A DNA stretch of 64,000 bases, taken from the NCBI GenBank assembly GCA_965178635.1, contig CBCXVT010000036.1, forward strand, positions 163,169 to 227,168, given 5' to 3'. The DNA comes from GCA-2733415 sp965178635 (GTDB lineage Bacteria; Bacteroidota; Bacteroidia; Flavobacteriales; Flavobacteriaceae). Below the pieces are notes generated by a model, which ran no database searches, had not been told where the DNA came from, and saw only the letters and a list, made by a program, of their open reading frames with translations. How positions within the stretch are numbered: position 1 is the stretch's first letter; each line of letters begins with the position of its first letter. Shown piece by piece: positions 1 to 9,612 of the stretch. A program made the translations under genes and the position numbers.

Positions 1-1615
1 GTTCATTAACTTCTTTTTGAATGCGTTCAATTAATTCTGGGTTAGTAATTTGTTCTTCTGGTGAATTTCCAAGAGTGATATTATGCATTTTTGCCCAGTC
101 AGTAATAAACTCAAAGTTTGGTTGAATAAAAGCAGCTGGCATTTTTTCACCATCACCAATCACCATTATTTGCTCAATAAAACGTGATTGTTTAAATTGA
201 TTTTCTAAAACTTGAGGCGCTACATATTTACCACCGGATGTTTTAAACATTTCTTTTTTACGATCTGTTATTTTTAAAAAACCATCTGCATCAATTTCTC
301 CAATATCTCCAGTGTGGAAATATCCGTTTTTTAATACTTCATTAGTTTTTTCTTCATCTTTATAATAGCCTTTCATGACTTGTGGTCCTTTAACAAGAAT
401 CTCGCCGTCTTCAGCAATTTTAACTTCAGTATCAGCTAATAACTTACCAACTGTTCCAATTCTGAATCCGTTTTGGCGCATATCGTTAACAGATACTACA
501 GGAGAAGTTTCCGTTAGACCATATCCTTCCATAACGGGTATTCCTGCAGCGTTATACACACGTGCTAATCTAGGTTGTAGCGCGGCACTTCCGGAAGCAA
601 TTGCTTTTAAGTTTCCTCCCAAAGCTTCTTGCCATTTACTGAATATTAATTTCCTAGCAATTTTTAATTTGAACTCATATAATGCACCATTCTTTCCGTA
701 TGGCTCATATTCTAACCCTAATTCAACAGCCCAAAAGAATAATTTCTTTTTTAAACCAGTTAAATCTGCGCCCTTAGCATAAATTTTATCATAAACCTTT
801 TCCAATAACCTTGGAACAGCACTCATAACATCTGGTTTAATTTCTTTTAAATTATCACTGATAGTTTCTAAAGATTCTGCAAAATAAACACTTGTACCAC
901 AATATTGATACATGTATAATAACATGCGCTCATAGATATGACATACGGGTAAAAAACTTAATGATTTAGATTGTCCTAAATCAATTGGTAATCTCGCGGC
1001 ACTATTTAAAGCATTACTTACAATGTTTTTATGTGTTAGCATTACACCTTTAGGTCTACCTGTTGTACCTGAAGTATAAATTAGTGTAGCTAAGTCATCT
1101 GTAGTGACAGCATTTTTTCTGTCTTCTACTTCGTTTTGATTACTTTTACCTGCTCCTAATTCTAAAACTTTATTCCAATTCTGACATCCTTCTATCTCGT
1201 CAAAACAGTATACCTCTTTTAACGAAGGTACATTGTTTTTAATTGCGTTAACTTTATCTAAAACTTCTTTACACGACACAAAACAATATGTAGCTTCACT
1301 ATGGTTTAACACATACTCATAATCTTCTTGACTGATTGTTGGATAAATAGGAACATCTTGTGCACCTGTTTGTAGAATTCCAATATCACAAATGTTCCAT
1401 TCAGTTCTATTCGTCATAGAAATAATGGCAACTTTATCATTTGCATTTACTCCTAAACGTAATAAACCCCTACTTAATGCATTTGCTTTATCAAGGTATT
1501 CTTGAGTAGAAGTTGCAACCCACTCACCATTCTTCTTAGTGATTAGAGCTTTGTCAAGATTGAATTTTTCTAACTGGTAATATGGGAAGTCAAAAAGACG
1601 TGTAATAGTGTTCAT
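1..1615 (-). CDS. long-chain acyl-CoA synthetase (AMP-forming), C-terminus cut by window start
   Basis: Activates long-chain fatty acids to acyl-CoA through an acyl-AMP intermediate. Translating the minus strand from the ATG at 1615 gives 538 uninterrupted residues up to the window edge. The AMP-binding P-loop (TSGTTGRPKG) lies at about residues 181-190 and the GYGLTETSP adenylation motif at about residue 365. Downstream come a YFHTGDIGEID stretch and a DRKKEMFKTSGGKYVAPQ hinge, as in FadD15-like enzymes of about 590-600 residues. The last part of the C-terminal lid domain is missing only because the window ends. The family is sure; chain-length preference cannot be read from sequence. Confidence 0.93.
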   Translation of the reverse strand, partial: MNTITRLFDFPYYQLEKFNLDKALITKKNGEWVATSTQEYLDKANALSRGLLRLGVNANDKVAIISMTNRTEWNICDIGILQTGAQDVPIYPTISQEDYEYVLNHSEATYCFVSCKEVLDKVNAIKNNVPSLKEVYCFDEIEGCQNWNKVLELGAGKSNQNEVEDRKNAVTTDDLATLIYTSGTTGRPKGVMLTHKNIVSNALNSAARLPIDLGQSKSLSFLPVCHIYERMLLYMYQYCGTSVYFAESLETISDNLKEIKPDVMSAVPRLLEKVYDKIYAKGADLTGLKKKLFFWAVELGLEYEPYGKNGALYEFKLKIARKLIFSKWQEALGGNLKAIASGSAALQPRLARVYNAAGIPVMEGYGLTETSPVVSVNDMRQNGFRIGTVGKLLADTEVKIAEDGEILVKGPQVMKGYYKDEEKTNEVLKNGYFHTGDIGEIDADGFLKITDRKKEMFKTSGGKYVAPQVLENQFKQSRFIEQIMVIGDGEKMPAAFIQPNFEFITDWAKMHNITLGNSPEEQITNPELIERIQKEVNE

Positions 1616-1704
1616 ATGTGGATTTTAAGTTTTGGTAGTGCTCTGCAAAATAGAAAATTTGAAGGGATTTTTCAAACAAAACTAAAAAAAAGGAAGGTTA
1701 TAAT

Positions 1705-2196
1705 TCATGATATCTGATACTCAAATACATAATCATCCATAACATATCCGTTTCCGATATCTGTAATTTCTTCTGCAATAATGCTAAACCCCGATTTTTT
1801 ATACGCTCTAATACCTTTGGTGTTACCTTTGTTTACAGTTAAATAAACTGCAGTAGTGTTATTTTTTTTAGCGAAATTTTTAACACGTTGTAGTGCTAAT
1901 TTACCAATTCCTAAACCTTGAGCTGAAGTTTTGAGGTAAACTTTACTTAAAAACACTCTGTTGTCATTTTTCACAACGTAAGCTAAGTAGCCAACAACTT
2001 TATTGTCATGTGATATGAATTCCCATTGATAGCCCTCATCTAAATCGTGTTGTATTCTTTGTGGGTTATACATCATATCAAGCATGTAGTCTATTTGGTT
2101 TTGACTGATTATACCGTTATAATTGTCATTCCAAATTTCAGTGGCTAATTGTAAAACTTGTAGAAATTGATTATTGATAGAGTGAAAAGAAGTCAT
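1705..2196 (-). CDS. GNAT family N-acetyltransferase
   Basis: A 163-residue single-domain acetyltransferase of the Gcn5-related superfamily, which moves an acetyl group from acetyl-CoA to an amine. The acetyl-CoA pyrophosphate-binding loop is visible as QGLGIGKLAL at about residues 94-103. It is followed by the typical helix and a C-terminal AYKKSGFSIIAEE strand-turn. It has no signal peptide, so it is cytoplasmic. The substrate is unknown; it could act on a small molecule or on a protein. It lies downstream of purL in the same direction but behind a terminator, so it is probably transcribed separately. Confidence 0.85.
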   Translation of the reverse strand: MTSFHSINNQFLQVLQLATEIWNDNYNGIISQNQIDYMLDMMYNPQRIQHDLDEGYQWEFISHDNKVVGYLAYVVKNDNRVFLSKVYLKTSAQGLGIGKLALQRVKNFAKKNNTTAVYLTVNKGNTKGIRAYKKSGFSIIAEEITDIGNGYVMDDYVFEYQIS

Positions 2197-2227
2197 ATTG
2201 TAGTTTGATTTGTACTGTAAAAATAAA

Positions 2228-2261
2228 AAGACCTCTCAACTTATAAAAAGAGAAAGGTCTT
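2228..2261 (-). terminator. intrinsic terminator after purL
   Basis: Inverted repeat AAGACCT/AGGTCTT extended by CTC/GAG with a two-base bulge. On the minus strand it is followed by a T-rich run, directly downstream of the purL stop. Confidence 0.75.
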
Positions 2262-2283
2262 ATAATTAAGTATGTCGATTATT

Positions 2284-5200
2284 TTATTTGTTCTCTAACC
2301 ATTTTCTAGCATTTACAAAAGCTTCTAGCCATGGCGATACTTCATCTTGTCTGCCGTCTACATAATTAGCCCAATTCCATTGAAAAATTGAACGTTCAAT
2401 ATGCGGCATAGTTACTAAATGACGTCCATCTTTTGAAGACATCATGGCTACATTATAATCAGAACCATTAGGGTTTGCAGGATAGCCATCATAGCCATAT
2501 TTAGCTGCAATATTGTAGTTTGATTCATCTTCAGGTAAGTTAAATTTACCTTCTCCATGAGAAATCCAAACCCCTAATTTTGTCCCTTCTAATGTGTTTA
2601 ACATTACAGAATTGTTCTTTTGGATAGTTACAGATGTAAAATTACTCTCGTGTTTTTGAGAATCATTATGTATTAACTTTCCATGTACTTCATGATCAGG
2701 ATTTACTAAATCTAATTCCATCCATAATTGAGCACCATTACAAATACCTACAGATAAGGTATCTTCTCTTTTGAAGAAGTTCTTTAACGCTGTGTTTGCT
2801 TTATCGTTATATTTAAAAGCACCAGCCCAACCTTTTGCAGAACCTAAAACATCTGAGTTAGAAAATCCTCCAACAGCACCAATAAATTGAATATCCTCTA
2901 AATTTTCACGACCAGAAATTAAATCTGTCATGTGAACATCTTTTACGTCAAAACCAGCTAAATACATAGCGTTTGCCATTTCGCGCTCAGAATTTGATCC
3001 TTTTTCACGAATTATTGCCGCCTTTGGTCTAACTTTTATCTTACCTACAGTATCTGTGATACTTCCAGTAAAATGCGTAGGGAAGCTGTAATCTAAAGCT
3101 TGGTATTTGTAATTGATAAAACGCTCTTCTCCTTTATTGTTAGCACATTGTTTAGCATCTAATAAAGCTGAGGTTTTAAACCAGGTATCTCTTAATTCTG
3201 AAACATTAAAGTTAAAAGCATCGGAACCGTTAATGATGTTTAGGTTATTAGAAGCGGTAACTTCTCCAATGTTAAAGAATTCAACATTGTTATCTGTTAA
3301 AACTTTTTCAATACTATTGTCAATCGCTTGTAAAACGATTCCGTTATTTTCAGAGAACAATACTTTAATTGAATCAGCTTCTCCTAATTTTGTTAAATCA
3401 AGATTTGCTCCAATATTATTATCAGCAAAACACAATTCTAATAACGTCGTGATTAAACCTCCAGAAGCAACATCGTGCCCAGCAATAATTTTATCCGCTT
3501 TAATTAAACTTTGTATGGTGTTGAATGCTGTTTTAAATTTAGCAGCATCTTTAATAGTTGAGGTTTTAGTACCTATTTTATTTACTATTTGAGCAAAAGA
3601 AGATCCTCCTAGTTTAAAGTTATCTTGAGATAAGTTGATGTAGTACACATTTCCTTTTCCGGTTTTAAAAACTGGCTCAACAATTCTAGTAATATCATTA
3701 CAATTTGCTCCCGCAGAAATTACAACTGTACCTGGAGAAATTACATCTTCATTAGGGTACTTTTGCTTCATTGATAGCGAATCTTTACCTGTTGGTACAT
3801 TGATTCCTAATTCAATAGCAAAATCTGAAATTCCTTTTACGGCTTTATATAAACGCGCATCTTCTCCTTCATTCTTACAAGGCCACATCCAGTTTGCTGA
3901 AAGTGATACAGAGGACAAACCGTCTTTTAAAGGAGCCCAAATAATGTTTGATAAAGATTCGGCAATAGCATTTCTACTTCCTGCAACAGGATCAATTAAT
4001 GCGCTAATTGGAGCGTGACCTATCGATGTGGCTACACCTTCAGTAGATTTATAATCTAAGGCCATAACACCAACATTGTTTAATGGCAATTGTAACGGAC
4101 CAACACATTGTTGTTTCGCTACGCGACCACCAACACATCTATCAACTTTATTAGTTAACCAATCTTTACAAGCAACAGCCTCTAATTGTAAAACTTGGCC
4201 TAAATAGCTATCAATATTTTTAACATCGTAAGTCAGTTCATCATAATTACGAACGACTGTTTTATCTGTCATGATAGTTTTTGGAGAGCTTCCAAACATA
4301 TCTGACAATTCTAAATCCATTGGTTTTTCTCCAGTAGTGTTAGATTCAAACGTAAAACGGTCATCATTAGTTACATCACCTACTTCGTACATTGGCGAAC
4401 GTTCACGGTCTGCAATACGTTGTAAAGTATCAATATCCTTTTTTCCAATAACTAACCCCATACGTTCTTGAGATTCGTTACCAATAATTTCTTTAGCAGA
4501 TAATGTTGGGTCACCAACAGGTAACTTGTCTAAATCGATTTTTCCACCTGTATCTTCAACAAGTTCAGATAAACAGTTTAGGTGTCCACCTGCACCGTGA
4601 TCATGAATAGACACAATAGGGTTAATATCACTTTCTACCATTCCTCTTACGGCATTAGCAGCACGTTTTTGCATTTCAGGGTTGGAACGTTGAATAGCAT
4701 TTAATTCAATACCTTCACTATTTCCTCCAGTATCAGCTGATGATACTGCAGCTCCCCCCATACCAATACGGTAGTTTTCACCACCTAGAATTACTATTTT
4801 ATCGCCGTCTTCAGGCGTGTCTTTTAAAGCTTGTTCTGCCTTTCCGTAACCGATACCACCAGCTTGCATAATGACTTTGTCAAACCCTAGTTTTCTAGCA
4901 TCTTCATCATGTTCAAAAGTCAATACAGAACCCGTAATTAAGGGTTGACCGAACTTGTTTCCAAAGTCAGACGCACCATTAGATGCTTTAATTAGAATAT
5001 CCATTGGAGTCTGATATAACCATTTACGCTCGTCCATGGCTTGTTCCCAAGGTCTGTTTTCTTCTAAACGAGAATACGAAGTCATGTAAACCGCAGTTCC
5101 TGCTAAAGGTAGTGATCCTTTACCACCAGCAAGTCGATCTCTAATTTCTCCTCCAGCTCCAGTTGCAGCACCATTGAAGGGCTCTACTGTTGTAGGGAAG

Positions 5201-5949
5201 TTATGTGTTTCTGCTTTTAATGAAATAACAGAATTGAATTCTTTTTCTTCATAAAAATCCGGTTTATCGGCAGATTTTGGTGCGAATTGAGTGACTTTTG
5301 GTCCGTCAATAAATGCAACATTATCTTTATAAGCAGACACAATTCCTTGTGGGCTTTCTGCAGATGTTTTCTTTATTAATTTGAATAATGATGATGGCAT
5401 TTCTTCACCATCAATAATAAATGTTCCGTTGAATATTTTATGTCTACAGTGTTCTGAGTTTACTTGTGAGAACCCGAAAACTTCAGAGTCGGTTAGTTTT
5501 CTACCAATTTTAGTAGCTACGCCTTCAAGATATTCAACTTCTTCTTCACTTAATGCTAAGCCTTCTTGCTTATTGTATGCAGCAATATCGTCTATGTCTA
5601 AAACGGCTTCTGGTTTTACATTAACTGTAAAGATATCTTGATTTAATTCAGAAAATTTCTGAGATAGCATTGGATCATAATCAGTATTGTTTTCTGTAGT
5701 ACTTTTGTACTCTTCAATACGAATGATTCCTTCAATTGTCATGTTTTGTGTAATCTCTACAGCATTGGTGCTCCATGGTGAAATCATGGCTGCCCTTGGA
5801 CCAATAAAAAAAGCGTCCAAAGACGCCGCGTTTATTTTTGGTTGATTACCAAATAACCAAGTCAATTTTTCAATTGCTTCGTTAGAAAGTTCTTTTGTTG
5901 TTTGTACAGCAAATACTGTGCTGTTTGTGTTTCCAAAGAAATGAATCAT
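2284..5949 (-). CDS. purL: phosphoribosylformylglycinamidine synthase, single-chain type
   Basis: Catalyses the fourth step of de novo purine synthesis, FGAR + ATP + glutamine to FGAM. The 1221-residue chain holds a PurS-like N-terminus, two synthetase halves (QVNSEHCRHKIFNGTF at about 165-180; DHGAGGHLNCLSELVE near 450) and a C-terminal class I glutaminase. The glutaminase nucleophile is Cys at about 1070 (GICNGAQ), with His and Glu at about 1183 and 1185 (PHIER). The length is slightly below that of the E. coli enzyme (1295). A TAnnTTTG promoter box lies 34 bases upstream and terminators bound both ends, so it looks monocistronic. Cytoplasmic. Confidence 0.97.
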   Translation of the reverse strand: MIHFFGNTNSTVFAVQTTKELSNEAIEKLTWLFGNQPKINAASLDAFFIGPRAAMISPWSTNAVEITQNMTIEGIIRIEEYKSTTENNTDYDPMLSQKFSELNQDIFTVNVKPEAVLDIDDIAAYNKQEGLALSEEEVEYLEGVATKIGRKLTDSEVFGFSQVNSEHCRHKIFNGTFIIDGEEMPSSLFKLIKKTSAESPQGIVSAYKDNVAFIDGPKVTQFAPKSADKPDFYEEKEFNSVISLKAETHNFPTTVEPFNGAATGAGGEIRDRLAGGKGSLPLAGTAVYMTSYSRLEENRPWEQAMDERKWLYQTPMDILIKASNGASDFGNKFGQPLITGSVLTFEHDEDARKLGFDKVIMQAGGIGYGKAEQALKDTPEDGDKIVILGGENYRIGMGGAAVSSADTGGNSEGIELNAIQRSNPEMQKRAANAVRGMVESDINPIVSIHDHGAGGHLNCLSELVEDTGGKIDLDKLPVGDPTLSAKEIIGNESQERMGLVIGKKDIDTLQRIADRERSPMYEVGDVTNDDRFTFESNTTGEKPMDLELSDMFGSSPKTIMTDKTVVRNYDELTYDVKNIDSYLGQVLQLEAVACKDWLTNKVDRCVGGRVAKQQCVGPLQLPLNNVGVMALDYKSTEGVATSIGHAPISALIDPVAGSRNAIAESLSNIIWAPLKDGLSSVSLSANWMWPCKNEGEDARLYKAVKGISDFAIELGINVPTGKDSLSMKQKYPNEDVISPGTVVISAGANCNDITRIVEPVFKTGKGNVYYINLSQDNFKLGGSSFAQIVNKIGTKTSTIKDAAKFKTAFNTIQSLIKADKIIAGHDVASGGLITTLLELCFADNNIGANLDLTKLGEADSIKVLFSENNGIVLQAIDNSIEKVLTDNNVEFFNIGEVTASNNLNIINGSDAFNFNVSELRDTWFKTSALLDAKQCANNKGEERFINYKYQALDYSFPTHFTGSITDTVGKIKVRPKAAIIREKGSNSEREMANAMYLAGFDVKDVHMTDLISGRENLEDIQFIGAVGGFSNSDVLGSAKGWAGAFKYNDKANTALKNFFKREDTLSVGICNGAQLWMELDLVNPDHEVHGKLIHNDSQKHESNFTSVTIQKNNSVMLNTLEGTKLGVWISHGEGKFNLPEDESNYNIAAKYGYDGYPANPNGSDYNVAMMSSKDGRHLVTMPHIERSIFQWNWANYVDGRQDEVSPWLEAFVNARKWLENK

Positions 5950-5982
5950 CGATTAACGTTTTTGTTGTGTTGTTTAAAGATG

Positions 5983-5990
5983 CAAAAATA
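5983..5990 (-). promoter_or_regulatory. predicted purL promoter -7 box
   Basis: TATTTTTG read on the minus strand matches the Bacteroidota -7 consensus TAnnTTTG and sits 34 bases before the purL ATG. I see no clear -33 TTG. Confidence 0.5.
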
Positions 5991-6018
5991 CATTTTTGTT
6001 GTTGATATTGCATAAAAA

Positions 6019-6040
6019 AAAGCGACTAAAAAGCCGCTTT
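6019..6040 (-). terminator. intrinsic terminator after endonuclease I gene
   Basis: On the minus strand an 8-bp stem AAAGCGGC/GTCGCTTT (one G-U pair) is followed by an uninterrupted T run, just beyond the stop at 6062. Confidence 0.75.
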
Positions 6041-6061
6041 ATAAACAAGATGTTTTTAATA

Positions 6062-7225
6062 TTAGTTGATAACTAATTTTTTAATCACAGTGTTTTTGTC
6101 AGTTTGTATCTTTAAAAGATACATTCCAGATGCCACCGAGTTTAAGTTATCTAATGTTATTGTTGAGTGGGATGTGCTAATTTTTTTTGATAAAATTAAT
6201 TTTCCGCTTATAGAGTACAATTCTAAGTTTTTGATAGCGTTGTTTCCTTTGTTGATGTATACACGGTCTGCGTGAGTAGGATTAGGGTAGACGCTAAAGT
6301 CTTCAGAAACATAATTTTCTACACTTAAAGTGTTTGTCCAAATTTCATTAACCCATTCTGGGTGATCTATAAAAGGGTTTCTATTATTTTGGTGATTAAA
6401 ACCATTGTCATTTCTATCAAATTCTTTTTGAGAAGGAAGGTCTTGGTAGTGCCATGTCATTAATAAATTAATATACCATTGCTCATAAAATTGGTCTGAA
6501 GATCCGTCCATCGGGTTGTCTATAGTTGCACTGTGTAAATCCCAACTTCCTCCAGCATTAGCTTCAACAGCTTTGTCTTCATAACGAACTGCAAAATAGA
6601 GCAAGCACCTGGCAAAATCACCTTTAAATTCATCTATTGGTTCAAACACATTTCCAGAAAAACCTGGGGTAGCACTAGAACCTAATTTTGACCCATTACT
6701 AGAAGACCAAGATGCAGTAGCAACATTTCCATAAGGTCTATTGTCTCTTCGTCCGTTAGTATAGCCGTCAACAGGTACAACAAAATGATAATCATTTTTC
6801 ATGGGGCTTAGACTGTTGAAAAAACCTTGAGGGAAAGTATGCTCTCTGTTGTAGCAATCACTTTCACCAGAGTATGAGCCACATTGGTTAGTTCCCATTG
6901 TAAAGTTATATGGGTCAGTGCCTGTTGGTGATTCTGAGTACATGTCTAAAAGAGAGCCATCATTTTCATAGGAAGCATATAAATCTTTATCACCACTATT
7001 AACATTTTGGTAAGCTGTCCATAATGCTGCATATCCTTCATCTGTAGCAATGTATTCATTTACTGTAATTGTTGCATCGTCTACATTGTCAATGATCTCT
7101 TTCAACTTTGTTTTTAAGGTGTAACCAGTAAATCCTGATGCATGGTCGTAATACCCAGTAGGAATAGTCTGTGCCTGAAGGGTATATGATACTAATAGTA
7201 TCAAAAAAGTAATTTTTTTAATCAT
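6062..7225 (-). CDS. secreted endonuclease I family nuclease with T9SS sorting domain
   Basis: A 387-residue exported nuclease. Residues 1-19 form a signal peptide ending in LQAQ. The endonuclease I (EndA/Bsn-type) domain follows, with DCYNREHTFPQ at about 122-132 carrying the expected catalytic His, then KNDYHFVVPVDGYTN and GRRDNRPYG. From about residue 312 (VYPNPTHADRVY) to the end is a type A T9SS C-terminal sorting domain finishing KKLVIN. The protein is therefore probably carried across the outer membrane by the type IX system and either anchored or released. A role in feeding on external DNA or clearing it from biofilm is inferred. It has its own terminator. Confidence 0.92.
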   Translation of the reverse strand: MIKKITFLILLVSYTLQAQTIPTGYYDHASGFTGYTLKTKLKEIIDNVDDATITVNEYIATDEGYAALWTAYQNVNSGDKDLYASYENDGSLLDMYSESPTGTDPYNFTMGTNQCGSYSGESDCYNREHTFPQGFFNSLSPMKNDYHFVVPVDGYTNGRRDNRPYGNVATASWSSSNGSKLGSSATPGFSGNVFEPIDEFKGDFARCLLYFAVRYEDKAVEANAGGSWDLHSATIDNPMDGSSDQFYEQWYINLLMTWHYQDLPSQKEFDRNDNGFNHQNNRNPFIDHPEWVNEIWTNTLSVENYVSEDFSVYPNPTHADRVYINKGNNAIKNLELYSISGKLILSKKISTSHSTITLDNLNSVASGMYLLKIQTDKNTVIKKLVIN

Positions 7226-7244
7226 AATTAAGTGTTTTTGTTAA

Positions 7245-7270
7245 AAGAGATAAAAACCACTAAATCTCTT
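7245..7270 (-). terminator. possible terminator after rsmB-like gene
   Basis: Perfect 7-bp inverted repeat AAGAGAT/ATCTCTT with a short T run after it on the minus strand, between the methyltransferase stop and the nuclease start. The T run is weak. Confidence 0.45.
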
Positions 7271-7276
7271 GGGGTC

Positions 7277-8485
7277 TTATTTTTTGCGTTCTAATAATGC
7301 CATATAAAAGCCATCATAGCCACTTTGCGAAGATAGGATTTTTTCATCAGATACAAACTTAAAGTCTTTATTTGTAGCTAAAAATTGTTTGACTTGATCT
7401 TGATTTTCAGATGGTAACACAGAGCATGTAGCATAAACTAATTTCCCGCCTGGCTTCACCATTTTAGAATAACTGCACAAAATTTCTTGTTGTGTAGCTC
7501 TGATGTTATCTAAAAATTCTGGTTGTAATTTCCACTTAGAATCTGGGTTTCGTCTTAAAACTCCTAGACCGCTACATGGGGCATCAATTAATACACGGTC
7601 TGCTTTATCGTGTAGTTTTTTAATTGGTTTAGTAGAATCAATAGTTTTTAATGTGATGTTATGCACACTATTTCTTTTAGCTCGGACTTTTAATTTACGC
7701 AATTTACTTTCGTAAATATCCATAGCTATCAACTGTCCTTTATTTTCCATTAATGATGCTAAATGCAAGGTTTTTCCACCAGCTCCAGCACAAGTGTCTA
7801 CTACTTTCATTCCAGGTTGCACATCTAAGTAAGCAGCTACTAATTGTGATGAAGCATCTTGTACTTCAAACCAACCTAATTTAAAGGCTTCAGTTTTAAA
7901 CACATTTGCGCGTTCTACTAATTTTATAGCGTCAGGATGATTTGGTAAAGTAACCGTTTCAATACCTTCTTCTGATAGTTTTGCTTGTAAAGCGTCTTTT
8001 GTTGTTTTAAGTGTGTTAGTTCTTAAAATAACTTCAGCTTGTACATTTAAAGAAGCTATTTCTTTCGTCCAAACTTTCTCACCTAATTCCTTGACACCTA
8101 TTTCGTCTATCCAATCTGGGATTGATTCTTTAAATTTTCTGATTTTAGATAACTCATCAAATCGTCCTTTGATTCGCCTAGATGGTGTTGGTTCAATCTG
8201 ACTCCAATCTGGTAATTCAATTCCTCTTAACACACACCAAACTGAAAATAAACGCCATAAATTAGGGCGTGTAAACGGTTCGTTAACTTCTGCAATTTCT
8301 GCGTATAAACGCTTCCATCTGATAATGTCGTAAATAGTTTCAGCAACAAATTTCCTGTCACGTGAGCCCCAACGTTTGTCACGTCTTAAAGCTTGTTCAA
8401 CAGCTTTTCCTGCATATGCGCCTTCATTGAAAACATCTCTAATACTATCTATTACTGCGTAAGTTAAATTTCTGTGTAATCTCAT
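7277..8485 (-). CDS. RsmB/NOP-family 16S rRNA (cytosine-C5) methyltransferase
   Basis: A SAM-dependent RNA m5C methyltransferase of 402 residues. The N-terminal NusB-like helical part (about 1-150) precedes a Rossmann methyltransferase fold. The SAM loop reads VVDTCAGAGGKTLHL, the motif IV cysteine is in DAPCSGLGVLRRNPDSKW, and the catalytic motif VI cysteine is in YATCSVLPSENQ. This arrangement is that of RsmB, which modifies C967 of 16S rRNA in E. coli. Site identity here is inferred, because flavobacteria carry more than one Fmu-like paralogue. A TACTTTTG promoter box lies in the short gap shared with the divergent lipoprotein gene. Confidence 0.9.
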   Translation of the reverse strand: MRLHRNLTYAVIDSIRDVFNEGAYAGKAVEQALRRDKRWGSRDRKFVAETIYDIIRWKRLYAEIAEVNEPFTRPNLWRLFSVWCVLRGIELPDWSQIEPTPSRRIKGRFDELSKIRKFKESIPDWIDEIGVKELGEKVWTKEIASLNVQAEVILRTNTLKTTKDALQAKLSEEGIETVTLPNHPDAIKLVERANVFKTEAFKLGWFEVQDASSQLVAAYLDVQPGMKVVDTCAGAGGKTLHLASLMENKGQLIAMDIYESKLRKLKVRAKRNSVHNITLKTIDSTKPIKKLHDKADRVLIDAPCSGLGVLRRNPDSKWKLQPEFLDNIRATQQEILCSYSKMVKPGGKLVYATCSVLPSENQDQVKQFLATNKDFKFVSDEKILSSQSGYDGFYMALLERKK

Positions 8486-8517
8486 TTTAAAAATATATGA
8501 CTGTATAAATCAGCCTA

Positions 8518-8525
8518 CAAAAGTA
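8518..8525 (-). promoter_or_regulatory. predicted promoter -7 box for the rRNA methyltransferase gene
   Basis: TACTTTTG on the minus strand fits TAnnTTTG and lies 33 bases upstream of the ATG at 8485. No -33 element is evident. Confidence 0.4.
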
Positions 8526-8551
8526 TTGTATATTTACCGAAAATGTAAGTT

Positions 8552-9577
8552 ATGAGTCGATTATTATTTATTTGTGTTGTAATGTGTGCTTTTTTGTGTT
8601 GTAAAAAAGAAACAGTAGTGTTCAAGAAGGAGGTTAATGAGGTAGTTATAAAGCCAATTGTGAAAGATTCACTACTTAATGTAAGAGCGCTTGAAATTTA
8701 TAAAGGGAATGTTGCAATTGCAACTTCAAATGGGAAAACACTTCTTTTGGAAAAAGGTGGAAAAGAATTTATTGAGTTGTTTCAAAAAGATACGATTCAT
8801 AATCCAAACTTTAGAGCCTTAGCTTACACTGATACTTCTATCTTCACAATTAGTATTGCGAATCCAGCTTTGTTGTATAAAGACGGGGTTTTGGTTTATA
8901 AAGAAGAACACGAAAAGGTGTTTTATGATGCCATTGATTTTTGGAATAATGAAGAAGGAATTGCTATTGGTGATACTACTGATGATTGCTTGAGTATTAT
9001 TATAACTAGGGATGGTGGTGAAACTTGGATAAAAATATCTTGTGATAAATTACCAAAAGGTAAATTTGGAGCCTTTGCCGCAAGTGATACAAACATAGCA
9101 ATTGTAGGTGATAAAACGTGGGTAGCAACAGGAGGTGTAAAAAGTACGATATTGTATTCGGAAGATAAAGGACATATATGGAACTCTTTTAATACACCAA
9201 TTATTCAAGGTGAGGATACTAAAGGAATTTATTCAATTGATTTTTATAATGAAAACAGAGGCTTTGCAATCGGAGGTGATTATACCAAGCCAGAAGCAAA
9301 TTTTAAAAATAAAATGAAGACTACAGATGGTGGTAAAACTTGGCAATTGGTGTCTGAGGGTAAAGGACCTGGATATAGGAGTTGTGTACAGTTTGTGCCA
9401 ACTAAACAAGGACAAGAGTTAGTTGCTGTTGGGTTTAACGGTATTGATTATTCTAAAGATTTTGGAGAAACATGGCAACATTTAAGTGACGGCAGTTTTT
9501 ATACGCTCCGTTTTTTAAATGATAGTATTGCTTACGCAGCTGGTAAAGGGAGTGTAGCGCAGCTAAAATTTAAGTAA
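8552..9577 (+). CDS. BNR/YCF48-like beta-propeller lipoprotein
   Basis: A 341-residue lipoprotein whose lipobox AFLCC puts the lipidated Cys at about residue 16-17. Several Asp-box style repeats follow: DGGETWIKIS, EDKGHIWNSF, TDGGKTWQLV and DFGETWQHLS. They are spaced as blades of a sialidase/YCF48-type propeller. Such proteins are often annotated as oxidoreductases or photosystem-stability-factor homologues, but nothing here supports an enzymatic activity. An envelope binding or assembly role is more cautious. It is transcribed divergently from the rRNA methyltransferase and converges on the Spy-like gene across a strong shared terminator. Confidence 0.85.
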   Translation: MSRLLFICVVMCAFLCCKKETVVFKKEVNEVVIKPIVKDSLLNVRALEIYKGNVAIATSNGKTLLLEKGGKEFIELFQKDTIHNPNFRALAYTDTSIFTISIANPALLYKDGVLVYKEEHEKVFYDAIDFWNNEEGIAIGDTTDDCLSIIITRDGGETWIKISCDKLPKGKFGAFAASDTNIAIVGDKTWVATGGVKSTILYSEDKGHIWNSFNTPIIQGEDTKGIYSIDFYNENRGFAIGGDYTKPEANFKNKMKTTDGGKTWQLVSEGKGPGYRSCVQFVPTKQGQELVAVGFNGIDYSKDFGETWQHLSDGSFYTLRFLNDSIAYAAGKGSVAQLKFK

Positions 9578-9612
9578 ATAAAAAGAGAGCTTTAAGCTCT
9601 CTTTTTATTTAT
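9574..9612. terminator. strong bidirectional terminator
   Basis: Inverted repeat of about 18 bp per arm around a single base (core GAGAGCTT/AAGCTCTC, flanked by A5 and T5). It sits between two convergent genes and gives a U-run on either strand. Confidence 0.9.

Noticed and set aside
375..782. A 135-residue plus-strand reading frame near the window start
   Set aside because: It lies antisense to the acyl-CoA ligase gene, whose minus-strand translation contains all family motifs.
3113..3592. A 159-residue reading frame on the plus strand inside purL
   Set aside because: Antisense shadow of a well-conserved gene in a low-stop frame; no promoter box, no domain.
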